Origin: Eleginops maclovinus
Taxonomy: Eukaryota > Chordata > Actinopteri > Perciformes > Eleginopidae
Direction: 5' to 3'
Length of the DNA stretch: 64,000 bases
Assembly: GCF_036324505.1 (NCBI RefSeq)
Contig: NC_086352.1
Location: 20,367,637 to 20,431,636 of the forward strand
Positions 54,574 through 64,000 of the stretch are shown one piece after another (positions within the stretch are counted from its first letter, which is position 1; the number at the start of each line of letters is the position of its first letter). Below the pieces are notes generated by a model, which worked only from the letters and a program-made list of their open reading frames with translations, was not told the DNA's origin and did no database searches. The translations under genes were made by a program, and so were the position numbers.

Positions 54574-55189
54574 ATTTTTTCAACCTTATGTTCCTCAGTT
54601 GTCCTGTGGACTGTGTGTGCGTGTATACGTGTTGCGTGTTAACTGTGATTGCTATTTGAGAGTGTGGCTCACAGTGTTGTGACATTCAATCAATCTGATG
54701 TGGAAAATGAATCATTGTGGGCCTTGAGGAGGCAAACACGGGGAAAAGATGTGACTCCCACCGGGGGAACACAGATCATTGACACATCAGGTCTTTGATA
54801 TCTGACTGATATGATCATGTGGTTGCAATACTGTTGACACTGTTACATTTCTGTTCCAGATGTTATCGCTGTCAAAAGCCCAGTCTTCTTTTCAGCCTCT
54901 GCAGCTCACATTTTGTTTATTCAGATAATATTATTTGTCTCGTGTCAGATGGCTATAGTTTAGGGTGCATTTGGCCAAAAGAGCCAAATTCTTTACACAG
55001 TATTAATCACACCTACATAAAAAGTAAAATTCAAATATCACAATGTGATTATTAAAGAAGGATAATAAGGACCTAGAAGTGCTAAATTAAGTAGCTGCCT
55101 CCTTGCTGAGATATTCTTGCCCTACACCATGTGGATTTTAAAGCGATTGCAATAGTAATGAGGAATATACAGTCAGTAGCTATTTTGTG

Positions 55190-55925
55190 TAGGAAAACAT
55201 CTTGTCAGAGAAAGAGGTCAAACGAAATTGGCAAGGGTTGTTGAAGCTCACAGGAAGGGCCACAAAAGCATGAATACAAGTGTTGCTAGGTGAAGGACGA
55301 CGTTTCAGTGCCACATCTCGTTGAACCTTGAAAATATGTGGGTTGCAGCACCAAAAGGACCTTTCAAGGTTTCATTGCTGTCAACAAGGAAATGAGCCTA
55401 CAGACGGCAAAGGCTGACCAAACTTATAGATGGCCAAAGAGTAAAAAATCTTTGCCATGTTCAAAACCTTTTTCTATGTGGCATCATGTTGATGTGAGCG
55501 AGAATGTGATGTGAATAGTACCCTGGATCCGGTCTGTGTCCAAGAAGCAAACTAGTGATGGTGGTGTAACTCTGTGAGCAGTGTTTCTTGGCACACATCA
55601 GGGTCCTTAATGCCAACTGAGCATCATTTAAATGCTACACCATCCTCAGCTGCTGACCAGGAGCATCGCTTTGTGGCCACAGTATACCCTTTTTCCAAAG
55701 GATATATGCAGAAGGATAACTGAACGTGTTACAAAGAACTCTTTATTTCTAGAAGCTTCCAGAAAAAAGTCCATCAGTCATAGTGAGACACTTCACTGGG
55801 CGTCACAGTCACCAGAGTTCAACCCAACAGAGCACCTATGAGATGAGCAGCAATGGGAGGATTGCAGCACTAATGCAGGGACAAAACGAAAATTCCAAAC
55901 CCATGTTTTAAATGTATTGATTATA
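55190..55925 (+). pseudogene. Decayed Tc1/mariner-like transposase
   Basis: Tc1-family transposases bind terminal inverted repeats and cut and paste DNA at TA sites using a DDE catalytic triad. Here the remains are broken by frameshifts and stops. The matching words run in the right order: TCTCGTTGAACCTTGAAAAT (helix-turn-helix region), TTCTTGGCACACATCAGGGT then CCTTAATGCCAACTGAGCATC (middle), TTTGTGGCCACAGTATACCC, and a last stretch translating to HWASQSPEFNPTEHL. That last motif is the conserved 'W..QSPDLNP.EHLW' block with the final Glu of the DDE triad; the usual Asp is Glu here. An open frame of 69 codons (55632-55841) covers the C-terminal part. Terminal inverted repeats were not recognised, so the element is ancient and immobile. 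Confidence 0.78.
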
Positions 55926-56224
55926 GTTTTAATGCATTGATTTAATGTACAACAAATGAATTGTAAAAAATGCCTATCATAATTACCAGAATGTTATTTA
56001 ACGATTATACGTGATAGAGAAAAGCAGCTTGATCTTCACATTAAAAGGAGGTTGAACCAGTGAACGGTAAATCATTGTTTTGAAAATAAGAAAAAGGAAA
56101 AAATATTCCTTAATAGTTTGAGAAACATGGTGTGAATGGTCACTATTATTTAAGATAGAGATCACCTTTGAGCAGGTTTGAAACTGAGTAAATTATGGAG
56201 CTTTATAAAACATCCTCAACGCTA

Positions 56225-56260
56225 CTGCATCGGTGCACTTTCTCCAGTGCACTGATGCAG
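56225..56260. ncRNA. Short hairpin, 14-bp stem; RNA role unproven
   Basis: CTGCATCGGTGCAC (56225-56238) and GTGCACTGATGCAG (56247-56260) pair over 14 positions, with one position pairing as G-T, and an 8-nt loop. The stem is shorter than a normal pre-microRNA (about 22 bp or more), and I recognise no known microRNA. Confidence 0.2.
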
Positions 56261-56630
56261 ATCTGGGATAGGCAATCAAAAGCAGATTATTTAAGATGAA
56301 AGATTCTGTATGCATTTATTAGAAACCAGACAAGGGTCCGTTGAGAGATCATTTTTTAAATGATAACGTAACTGCTGCTGCGCTATAAATCAAAACCACA
56401 CTCTAACCTCAAAGTGCAACATCATCAAATCTGTGCACTCTGTTCGTGACCATGACAAACACCAGGCAGCTGCAGTGATGTTTCCTGTCTGGAGATCAGC
56501 CTTTTCCATTATTTCTCATCCATTATCACTGAAGGTCAACACGGAACATCAGCCTGAGTAGATTCAGACAACTTGTTCCTGTTGGGCGACTGAGATTTTC
56601 ATCGGTTCACCTGACGTGTAACTGTCAGCA

Positions 56631-56657
56631 AGTGTGTGTGTGTGTGTGTGTGTGTGT
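56631..56657. repeat. (GT)n microsatellite
   Basis: About 13 GT units. Confidence 0.93.
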
Positions 56658-57119
56658 TTCTGCATGCTTGTGTATAACCGTGGTTGTGGTTGTGCATACT
56701 GTTGAGAACGTGGGAGAGCTGAGGGCTTTTGAAGCAGACATACAGTAGATGGCTTTTTATGCCTGGCAGGGCAGGCAGACAGGGAAGTGGGATGATGGGA
56801 AAGCAAAGCGTGGGCCTGCCAGGGCAGCTGATGCACATCTAAGGATGACCTTGGAGATCTGAAGATGAAGGCTGTGAGACATTTTTATAGGACATGACGA
56901 GTGGGAGACAAAACCTGCCTGTCAAATGTCACCAGGATGATAAGTGGTCTGGGTCATGCAAAGTCTACTTTAATCCCTCCATCTGATTTAAAATATCACT
57001 TGCCAAGAGAAAATCGTAACCAATTAAAAATGCTTTTTTTTCTCCTGAGCCCGTTCAAACATATTATTGCTACTCACACTATTTTTAACAATGATATGTG
57101 GCTCAATGTCAGTATGGTC

Positions 57120-57500
57120 CCAAGTGGATGCATCTTACTGACTTTTCCTCTCTCGCCAACTTTGCAATGACATTTTTAGATTTTGGTAAATGTCTTCACG
57201 ACCTCTGGTCTGGATTGCCATTTGGGGTGTTGGGTAGTAATTGGCGATCCCCTGACTTTTCATGTAATGCTACCATGACGTCAAAAATATATTTTATTGT
57301 TCATGATCAAATACCAGAAGTAACATTCCCATCAGCTCCAGCTGTATTGTGTGTTAATAAGCAAATGTTTTACTAAGAACATGGTAAAGATGAAACTTGC
57401 TAAACACAAGCATGTCAGCATTGACACTGACGTTGCGATTATGGTCAACATTCCACAGCCACTAGCATTGCTGAAGACTCACAAAGTCATGTAACTAGCC
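57120..57500 (+). repeat. Dispersed fish repeat, copy A
   Basis: Contains GGCGATCCCCTGACTTTTCA, ATTCCCATCAGCTCCAGCTG, TAAGCAAATGTTTTACTAAG and CATGGTAAAGATGAAACTTG. The copy at 63310-63690 repeats GATCCCCTGACTTTTC and CCCATCAAGCTCAGCTGTA in the same order. It is a degraded copy of a repeat I know from many percomorph genomes; the class is uncertain. Confidence 0.7.
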
Positions 57501-57504
57501 TAGA

Positions 57505-60500
57505 GCGACAATAGGGAAAGAAATGTGAGGAATGTAAAACATTAAATGTTAACTTAAGGTACATAGATATGGTATGGTGGCCCTGGATTTAAAAATAGAG
57601 AAGCCAATGTGCACACAATGTGGGAACCATCTCAACCGTTATCTTGAGCATTTAGCTCATAATACTATGTATGGTCTTATAAACTGAGATTTTTATTCAA
57701 TTTTTCATTACAGTAAACCATTTTTGAAAAGCTATTATAACGTGGAAGGATCACATCTAAGCTTGCAAAAACTGTGGCCAGTCAATTCAGTAGCCTTGAA
57801 AGCATCTACTACGGACAGTGAGGGACAGCAAGAGAGACAAAGAGTAGACGGGTGGGAGGAAGAGGTTGAGAGTTGATCATAGAATAAGTCGTCTTAATGA
57901 AATGTCCAACTTGTGCTTATTGATATAGCAGACTCTTGGTAGATGGGCTGTGTGTCTGACACTGAGCTGATTATTAAAGCGGTTCACACAATGATGTGTG
58001 CTTGCCCTTTTCACAGTTCATTAACACGATGAGATGTCCTTCCACATGCAAGCAGCAGCTCATTAAGCCAGCCATTAAATCATGCAGGGTATGAGAGAAT
58101 GATTGAAAAACAGGAATGTGCCGCTGAAGATAATGACAACTTACTGTGGTTAAAAAGCTTTGATTAAAAAAACACAAACACCTGGAAGCAAAATGATAAA
58201 GAAAATGCAAGGTCTCTATTATCTTACATTTAAAATGTCATTATGTTTACTGTGGCAAATCAAAATGCATTTGCATTTCATTTTCATCGAAGCTTGGCTT
58301 GACTCAGAGCAGGCAATGAAGTTCAAGTCACATACACTAGGTTTGGTGTATTTCATCTGAACAGGATCCAATCTGAGCTGTGACCATATGTTAATACACA
58401 GCAGACATTAATCTGTGTGCTTTCATCTGCCCTGCTTTGCGGCTTATTTATGTGAAAGGGTACACATTTTTTCATTCGCAAACAGGAAGCTGTGAATTAT
58501 TTTTTTCCTGTGTACTTGAACAAGGACATAAAACAAAGAAAAGTATTTGGAAAGCAGAAGGTTGTTTGGTCAGACAGTAAGGATGTGGTTTACCATCTAT
58601 GCTACAGCTGTTCAATGGACTGTCCAGTACTATTCTGACCTTACTCGTGTATTTAAATGTAATGCCACACTGTTCTTTATTTATAGGTCTCAGACGATGT
58701 TAAACCATGTCAGAGAGCAAGGTACATTACCTTCCTAATTTTAGTTTTAAAAAACACATCTGTTTTGATGAGTCACTCACATCTATAATTTCCAATAGTT
58801 GAAAGCAGACTGAGTCAGAGAAAGGTGCATGATTATCCATATGAATTTGATAAGCCCACAGCAAACGGGGGAGGCATTCATGATGAGTCACAAGAGACTG
58901 ATTACATAAACTAATCCCACAGTAAAGCTTAAACCTTGAACAATTTGAGGATAAGTGGGAGGCAGTGGGGTTAATATGTTGTTTAAGGTAGTTATCTAGA
59001 GCATGTCAAGGTAACCTTAGTTCAACTGAGAAAGCAACAGACAGTGTAACATAGAGTATGTAACACATACAAACATATTAAGGCCCTAAATAACGAAGGA
59101 AACCTACACCAGGCTCATACTCAACAATGTAATGGCAGATGGCTTGAATATCTATCTGCTGGTCTTGCAAATTTGAGTGTATATTAGTGGCTTTTGACTT
59201 TGTTGTTAGATATGTCGTTTTTTAGGGTTGAATCCTGTAGGGCTGTTATTTCCTTTTTCCCTGAGTGTCTACCAGCACTGCCTAATCTTGAGACTGCAGC
59301 TCTTAGAACAACTGATTTTGAATAGATTTCAGAGGTCTCCTCCAAAGCAGAATAAGTAGCACAGAACAGCAAGTGGTGTTATTAGAAATACTGCGTTTGT
59401 TTGACCTATAACTCCTGAACTTGGAGGTCTAAAATGAATTATCTCCCCTCAGGTTTTTCAGCTTAAGATAAAATCTATTGGACATAGAGTCTGCTTTTTT
59501 GCTGTCAGTGAGTTTTTTGAGAAACCTAAGAGTTTGGCTGTGGTATAAAAATGAATAAGAGACTCTAACATAATTTCTAAACAATACATAACACAGGAAT
59601 ATCCATCGCTGTGGAAGTGATCGTCTTCAGGCCAGTGTACATTTTTCTTCATTCGTTCATTCTTCTCCTGTTTCATAAAAATGAAATCTCCTTTTCAATT
59701 TGAACCTCTACTTTGAATAGGAGTATAGGAATAGGAATATGAAATTGCTCAGTAACTTTTACCCAAAGTAACAAGGGGGTAAATTTTGTTCTGTACAATA
59801 GATCCAGGTGTAAAATAGTGAATTAAATACGTTAAAAATACTGATTAAGACCTTTCCCAAATGGGAGGTTTCCTTTTCTTGCAGTCTCTGACAGCCATCT
59901 CACCTGTCTTCAGATGATAGGAACCATTTTACTAATGTACTTATGGATGCTCTGTGTTTTATACAGTGTCCTTGACGCTAACCTCCATTGTCTCCAGCCC
60001 AACATAAGGTTAATGGTCTTTGGGTTGAATCCACCGTACACTGAGAGGCTTCTATGTGTCTTCATATCAACAGCTTTAGTTTAAGCTTCTACAATACCAG
60101 CTGAATATCTGACAAACAGTAGGGCATACTGTGTGTACTGAGGGGTAAGATATTTTCCTTGGACGTTGCTGCATTTCTTGGTTCCTGCAGCTGTGCTGTC
60201 TCTAGTCTATGATTTGGCCTTTTGATAGTTCCACCCCTTCAACTCCAATTATCCTCCCTCCATTTGGTTTCACCCAGCTACATTTTGTCCCTCCAAATGG
60301 CTTCCCTCTGTCATTGCTGTATATCCTCTTGTCATTGAGCTTGATGGCTTGCATGTAGAAGAGTTGACTGATGGTAGCCCCCCTCATGAACCTTTCTCCA
60401 CTATTTATGGTGATCTGACAGAAAGGTGCGGCAAACGATAGGCACTTCTGTGATCGAGTAGCTTTTAGTGGTATTCTCCACAAGCTCATTGTGTTTCCCA

Positions 60501-60590
60501 AAGACTCGTAGTGAGTTGTTGACCTTGCATAGTGCAAGACGCTCCAGGGATCTATGAGTGCTGCACTAAGTCTTTATGGTTGTTCATCCC
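57505..60590. other. Intergenic; no gene recognised apart from a minus frame at 60.2-60.5 kb
   Basis: AT-rich. A block at about 57990-58110 contains ATTAAGCCAGCCATTAAATC and is a possible conserved element. The open frame at 60202-60537 is listed separately. Confidence 0.5.
60202..60537 (-). other. Unrecognised 111-codon open frame
   Basis: The minus frame has 111 codons and a balanced composition, including PFGGTKCSWVKPNGG and GVEGVELSKGQIID, unlike the low-complexity frames nearby. No family is recognised, and there is no promoter or splice evidence. Other minus frames carry stops. It ends at a TAG at 60202-60204. It may be a decayed mobile-element or retrogene fragment, or chance. Confidence 0.18.
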
Positions 60591-60598
60591 CTCTATAG

Positions 60599-60637
<39 letters not shown>
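60599..60637. repeat. (AGT)n trinucleotide repeat
   Basis: About thirteen exact AGT units, 60 bp after the 111-codon frame. Confidence 0.95.
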
Positions 60638-60639
60638 TG

Positions 60640-63305
60640 GTTGGCATCAACATCATGACTATGAGGATGTTTTTTCATGATGTGCTTTGTGGTGCTGGTG
60701 AACTGTAGTCAATCATGAGAAGAGGCTTTTATTTAGCCTACCGTCATACAAGTGTATGCAAAATCACAAAGGGAAGATCATGGCAATTAACGACGTATTA
60801 CTTTCATATGGCGTATCAGAAAACCCTGAAGCTCTGCTGAGCTCTAATCGGTGGAAAGTTACTAAGCATGTTTACTCAAGTGTTGTATGTAAGAACACAT
60901 TTGAGGTGCCAGTCTCAAGTTTTCATCTACTTGCTTCACCTGCTTCACCACTACAATATAAAGATGAATAATCTACTTCAAACAGTTAAAGTCACTACTC
61001 ACTTTGTTGAATAAGATGTTGCAGTCAAAACAAACAAAACAATATGCTAATATCCAATCATTTGCAGTTTAAACTATCACAATACAGTACCACAGTAAAC
61101 TAGTAATACCATTAAAGGTACAGTAAAGGAGTCTTCTTTAGGAATACTTCTTGCACCACTGTCTAAACCAGACTGTGCGTGGGTTGGTCCGTTTAATTTG
61201 CACTGGTAGAATGACAGCTCTGTATTCAGTAACTGGCACTTTGGGCCTCTGCTGTGGATTCCAATCCCCTGCAGAGCTATGCTTGTGTACTAACACACAT
61301 GTCCCTTCTGCTTCAACACTGTGATGCCTGACAGGAGTTTCCATGTTGGACAGAACCTAGATGGTGCTATTCCCTTGTGGGTATATTTCATGGACAGTAT
61401 TGTCCTGCGTTGTGTTAGACAGTCACAGCGGGAGTCTGCTGTTAGTAAGTGGTTCATTTGTGCTGCTTGGTGTTAATACAACTCTATTAGTCCCTACAAC
61501 TAGTTGGTGTGAATCATTTCAGGACCCATTTGCTTTTGTAATAGAGATTGGTCCCTGCTCTGGAAGATTGCAATAGTCTGGTATTGGGTCCCTCAGCGTT
61601 GGTGTTAATTGATTATCTTTTCACCCAAACATGTAATGACACAAGGCTAAAGTTTCAGTCCCAAAAGTAAACCCAAGTCCCAAATTAGCTGTTTAAGATA
61701 TTAATACTCGCAGAACAGCTATAGCAGCACTTTAAGCTCCAACAGTTACCTGACCTGCAGCACACAGTCAGAGTAAACAAACTGCAACAAACAAATTATA
61801 CTTGCAATAATACTGTGTATTGTGCAGTCTTTTAGTGGTAACTTGTTATTTAAATGTACGGATTTATACGAAAATAAATAAAGAATTGATCAGAAAGACA
61901 CTGCATTGTTTGGATATGAAAAGTACAATCTTCAAAAGACAAGCTTCGACGGATCTCCTTGATATTAAATAGTTATTGAATTGTGAGATGATCTGACAAT
62001 CTAGCTTTCCACATAGTAAGGCTCACTGATATAAAAGTAATGAGACCTGGTAAATGATTTTGATCCCATCATTACCTGCACAGAAGAGGGCAGGAGTCAC
62101 AGCAGGTGAGCTAATTTGATCTCACACTGTAACGAGGATAAAAATTTGTCTAATAGGTACAGCAAAGTATTACAGGGCCTGTTAGGAAAACTGCAAATGG
62201 CTCCCAGTGATGGGTCTATTACTGTATGTCCACAGTGGCCTTTATGTAATTCCCTGTCTCTCAGATCTCTCATTTAGAGCTGGGACATATACAACACGCC
62301 AATTACGACATGAAATTGCTTTTTCTAAATATGAACCAATTCCCTTGTTGAATGTGTTCTTTTAAATCATCCCTTGACATTCGATAGTGGAGGAGTTCTA
62401 CATGCAACAGCTACATCCAGTCATTTAGCACAAGCCTGCAAGGTAAAAACCTAAACAACATGAAATACACTCCTACTGTGACACTTAATTAATAAGAGCC
62501 ATGGTAAAGCAGCCTCTCCTCTTCCCCTCATTGTGCTTACTTGCTAGAAATCGATTTGAGTCTCCACTGCTGCCACAGTGTCTGACAGATGTCTTTTTGC
62601 AGTACAGCGCTCTCACTGCAAGCAGTCACAGTGTCTGCAGCCGAACCACACCAGGCCAGATAAGGGGCATAGAGCTGCCTGTTGTTGCTGGAGCATGAAA
62701 AAGCCTCTTAGTTTTTACCGTCTGCAGGCATTCTTGATCCAAGATTTATTATTGGATAAATGTAAGTCGAGGTAAACCTATATTTTTTCCTTTAGTATGT
62801 ATCCGGCAACTGTAGGCACAGTTTTTCTTCTGCTGGCCATGCACAGGGGCACAGCTCGAGAGATGGCAATGTCAGTCAGTCTTCTACTTTGATCCCAGCA
62901 ACTTTCAGAGGATATTCAGTAGTCATCTTTTTGAACCCTTTCAGTCTGTTTGCATGTCCTGCCAACCCCACCAAAACATACAGTCCTAGGTAATCTGTTT
63001 GTGAGATTTTGATTCCATGTCCTTAATAAATAATCTCTGTCTGTATGTTTTTCATTCTTGAAGGATTCTTCAGCCTTAATTCTTGCATTTTTGTGTAGTC
63101 TTCTTTCCAGCTGACATGATGGAGAGGAGGTTGTGTGGCTCAGGCTCTGGCTGTTTATGTCACGCATCTTCTGACAACTAGAAGATGCTTGACATCTGCC
63201 TGGGTCCATCGTTTACCCACAATACAGCAGGAAGTTTTCATACCCACGTTCACATTCTTGTATCATTTTTACATTTGGATCTTCTGTTTTGTAATGTTGT
63301 TATGT
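60640..63305. other. Intergenic; no gene recognised
   Basis: Short frames (for example 61138-61344 and 62916-63209 on minus) resemble no family I know. Confidence 0.5.
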
Positions 63306-63309
63306 TGGT

Positions 63310-63690
63310 CTGTTCTGTACGATTGCCCTGGATATCCCTCCATGAATCCTCTAACAGTTGTCCTTTTGGATTTAAAGAAAATATCTCAACAACTAACCAA
63401 AGGTTTTTCATCACATTTGGTGCCAACACTTGGGTTCTCTTTGCGATAAATTGTAATAACTTTGATGATCCCCTGACTTTTCTTCTAGCACCATTATCAG
63501 GTTAAAATTTCAGCCAAAAACTTTGTAACGAAATATCTTCAAAACTAATAACATCCCCATCAAGCTCAGCTGTACCTTGCATTCAGTGATAAACAGGATA
63601 TATGATCTATCTTTCACAGTAAACTGAGATGGTGAACATGGCAAACATTTAACCCAATAACATGGCTGAAGACTTTCTTTGTTGTTATCT
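63310..63690 (+). repeat. Dispersed fish repeat, copy B
   Basis: Includes ATATCTCAACAACTAACCAA, TGTAATAACTTTGATGATCC then CCTGACTTTTCTTCTAGCACC, CCCCATCAAGCTCAGCTGTA, AGATGGTGAACATGGCAAAC and CATGGCTGAAGACT. It is the longest of the three copies. Its minus-strand counterpart is at 30930-31090. Confidence 0.72.
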
Positions 63691-64000
63691 AATCACTGTT
63701 TGGTTATTAAAAGCCACCAAGGCTTTAATGCTTAACCTGGATTCAGTATATTCATATCTGAGCTGGGAAGCTTTTTATGTAATTAAAGGTGTATAATTAT
63801 CTCATTAGGCTCAACCATAAAGTAGGGCGGCAGAAGAGCATTCTCTCATTCCCACTACTTGAGGTCCTACAGCCTTGCCTTATTTATCAAAATTAAGCTC
63901 TGGATATCAAAGTCACAATTTCTCCTATTATTTTGAAGATTAGAGGTGTCATATTACAATAATATATGATTTTAGCAATTAATATCTCAAAGAAGTTTCA

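Larger units (their letters stand above)
45400..55130. other. Gene-poor stretch; no gene recognised
   Basis: AT-rich, with a GT microsatellite (46058-46132) and a short 11-bp tandem repeat (54541-54573). Frames up to 114 codons (53231-53575) overlap other frames and look random. Blocks that are less AT-rich and contain homeodomain-type ATTA words occur at about 46141-46330, 47440-47590 and 50440-50800. Confidence 0.5.
55930..57115. other. Intergenic; hairpin and TG repeat only
   Basis: Contains the 56225-56260 hairpin and the TG tract at 56631-56657. The overlapping minus frames at 56564-56838 are created partly by that tract. Confidence 0.55.

Overview
This window is vertebrate, almost certainly teleost, genomic DNA. 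The evidence is long AT-rich introns with GT/AG splice sites, abundant CA/GA microsatellites, and dispersed repeats of types I recognise from percomorph fish: a tRNA-headed SINE ending in a short ATCTTCAA-type tail, a decayed Tc1-like transposon, and a common repeat carrying a 'gatcccctgactttt' block. There are no operons, ribosome-binding sites or CRISPR arrays. Most open frames here are chance frames or microsatellite translations.

The one gene I identify firmly is the 3' end of a glypican-6 gene (gpc6; a or b copy not resolvable) on the + strand. Three consecutive exons are visible: 13921-14051, 16387-16562 and 18239-18462. Splice sites and codon phases match across both introns. Together they encode the last part of the core protein: the C-terminal cysteines, the NNPEV-like block with DITRPDT, the Ser-Gly heparan sulfate attachment run, and a GPI-anchor signal. 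The first 13.9 kb is an upstream intron. The 3' UTR probably ends near an AATAAA at 19367.

From about 19.4 kb to 64 kb I find no gene I can name. It reads as a gene-poor flank with microsatellites, decayed mobile elements, palindromes and possible regulatory islands. Mobile DNA includes a short Tc1/mariner-type MITE inside the last gpc6 intron, a broken Tc1-like transposase at about 55.2-55.9 kb, three copies of one dispersed repeat (30.9, 57.1 and 63.3 kb), a hAT-like terminus at 30.8 kb and a degraded repeat at 41.0 kb. On the minus strand at 39.36-39.8 kb there is a broken coding remnant whose DTD and FVSG motifs, in order, resemble the palm of a protein-primed family-B DNA polymerase such as those of Maverick/Polinton elements.

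A few stretches could be unrecognised exons. The best is a minus-strand terminal exon at 35622-35782: it follows a near-ideal acceptor and encodes a His-rich segment, then a GPI-signal-like hydrophobic C-terminus. It would make a tail-to-tail neighbour of gpc6. Others (44975-45089 and 21217-21270 on minus; 32421-32483 and 9213-9313 on plus) are weaker. Nothing in the window looks like a complete undescribed system.
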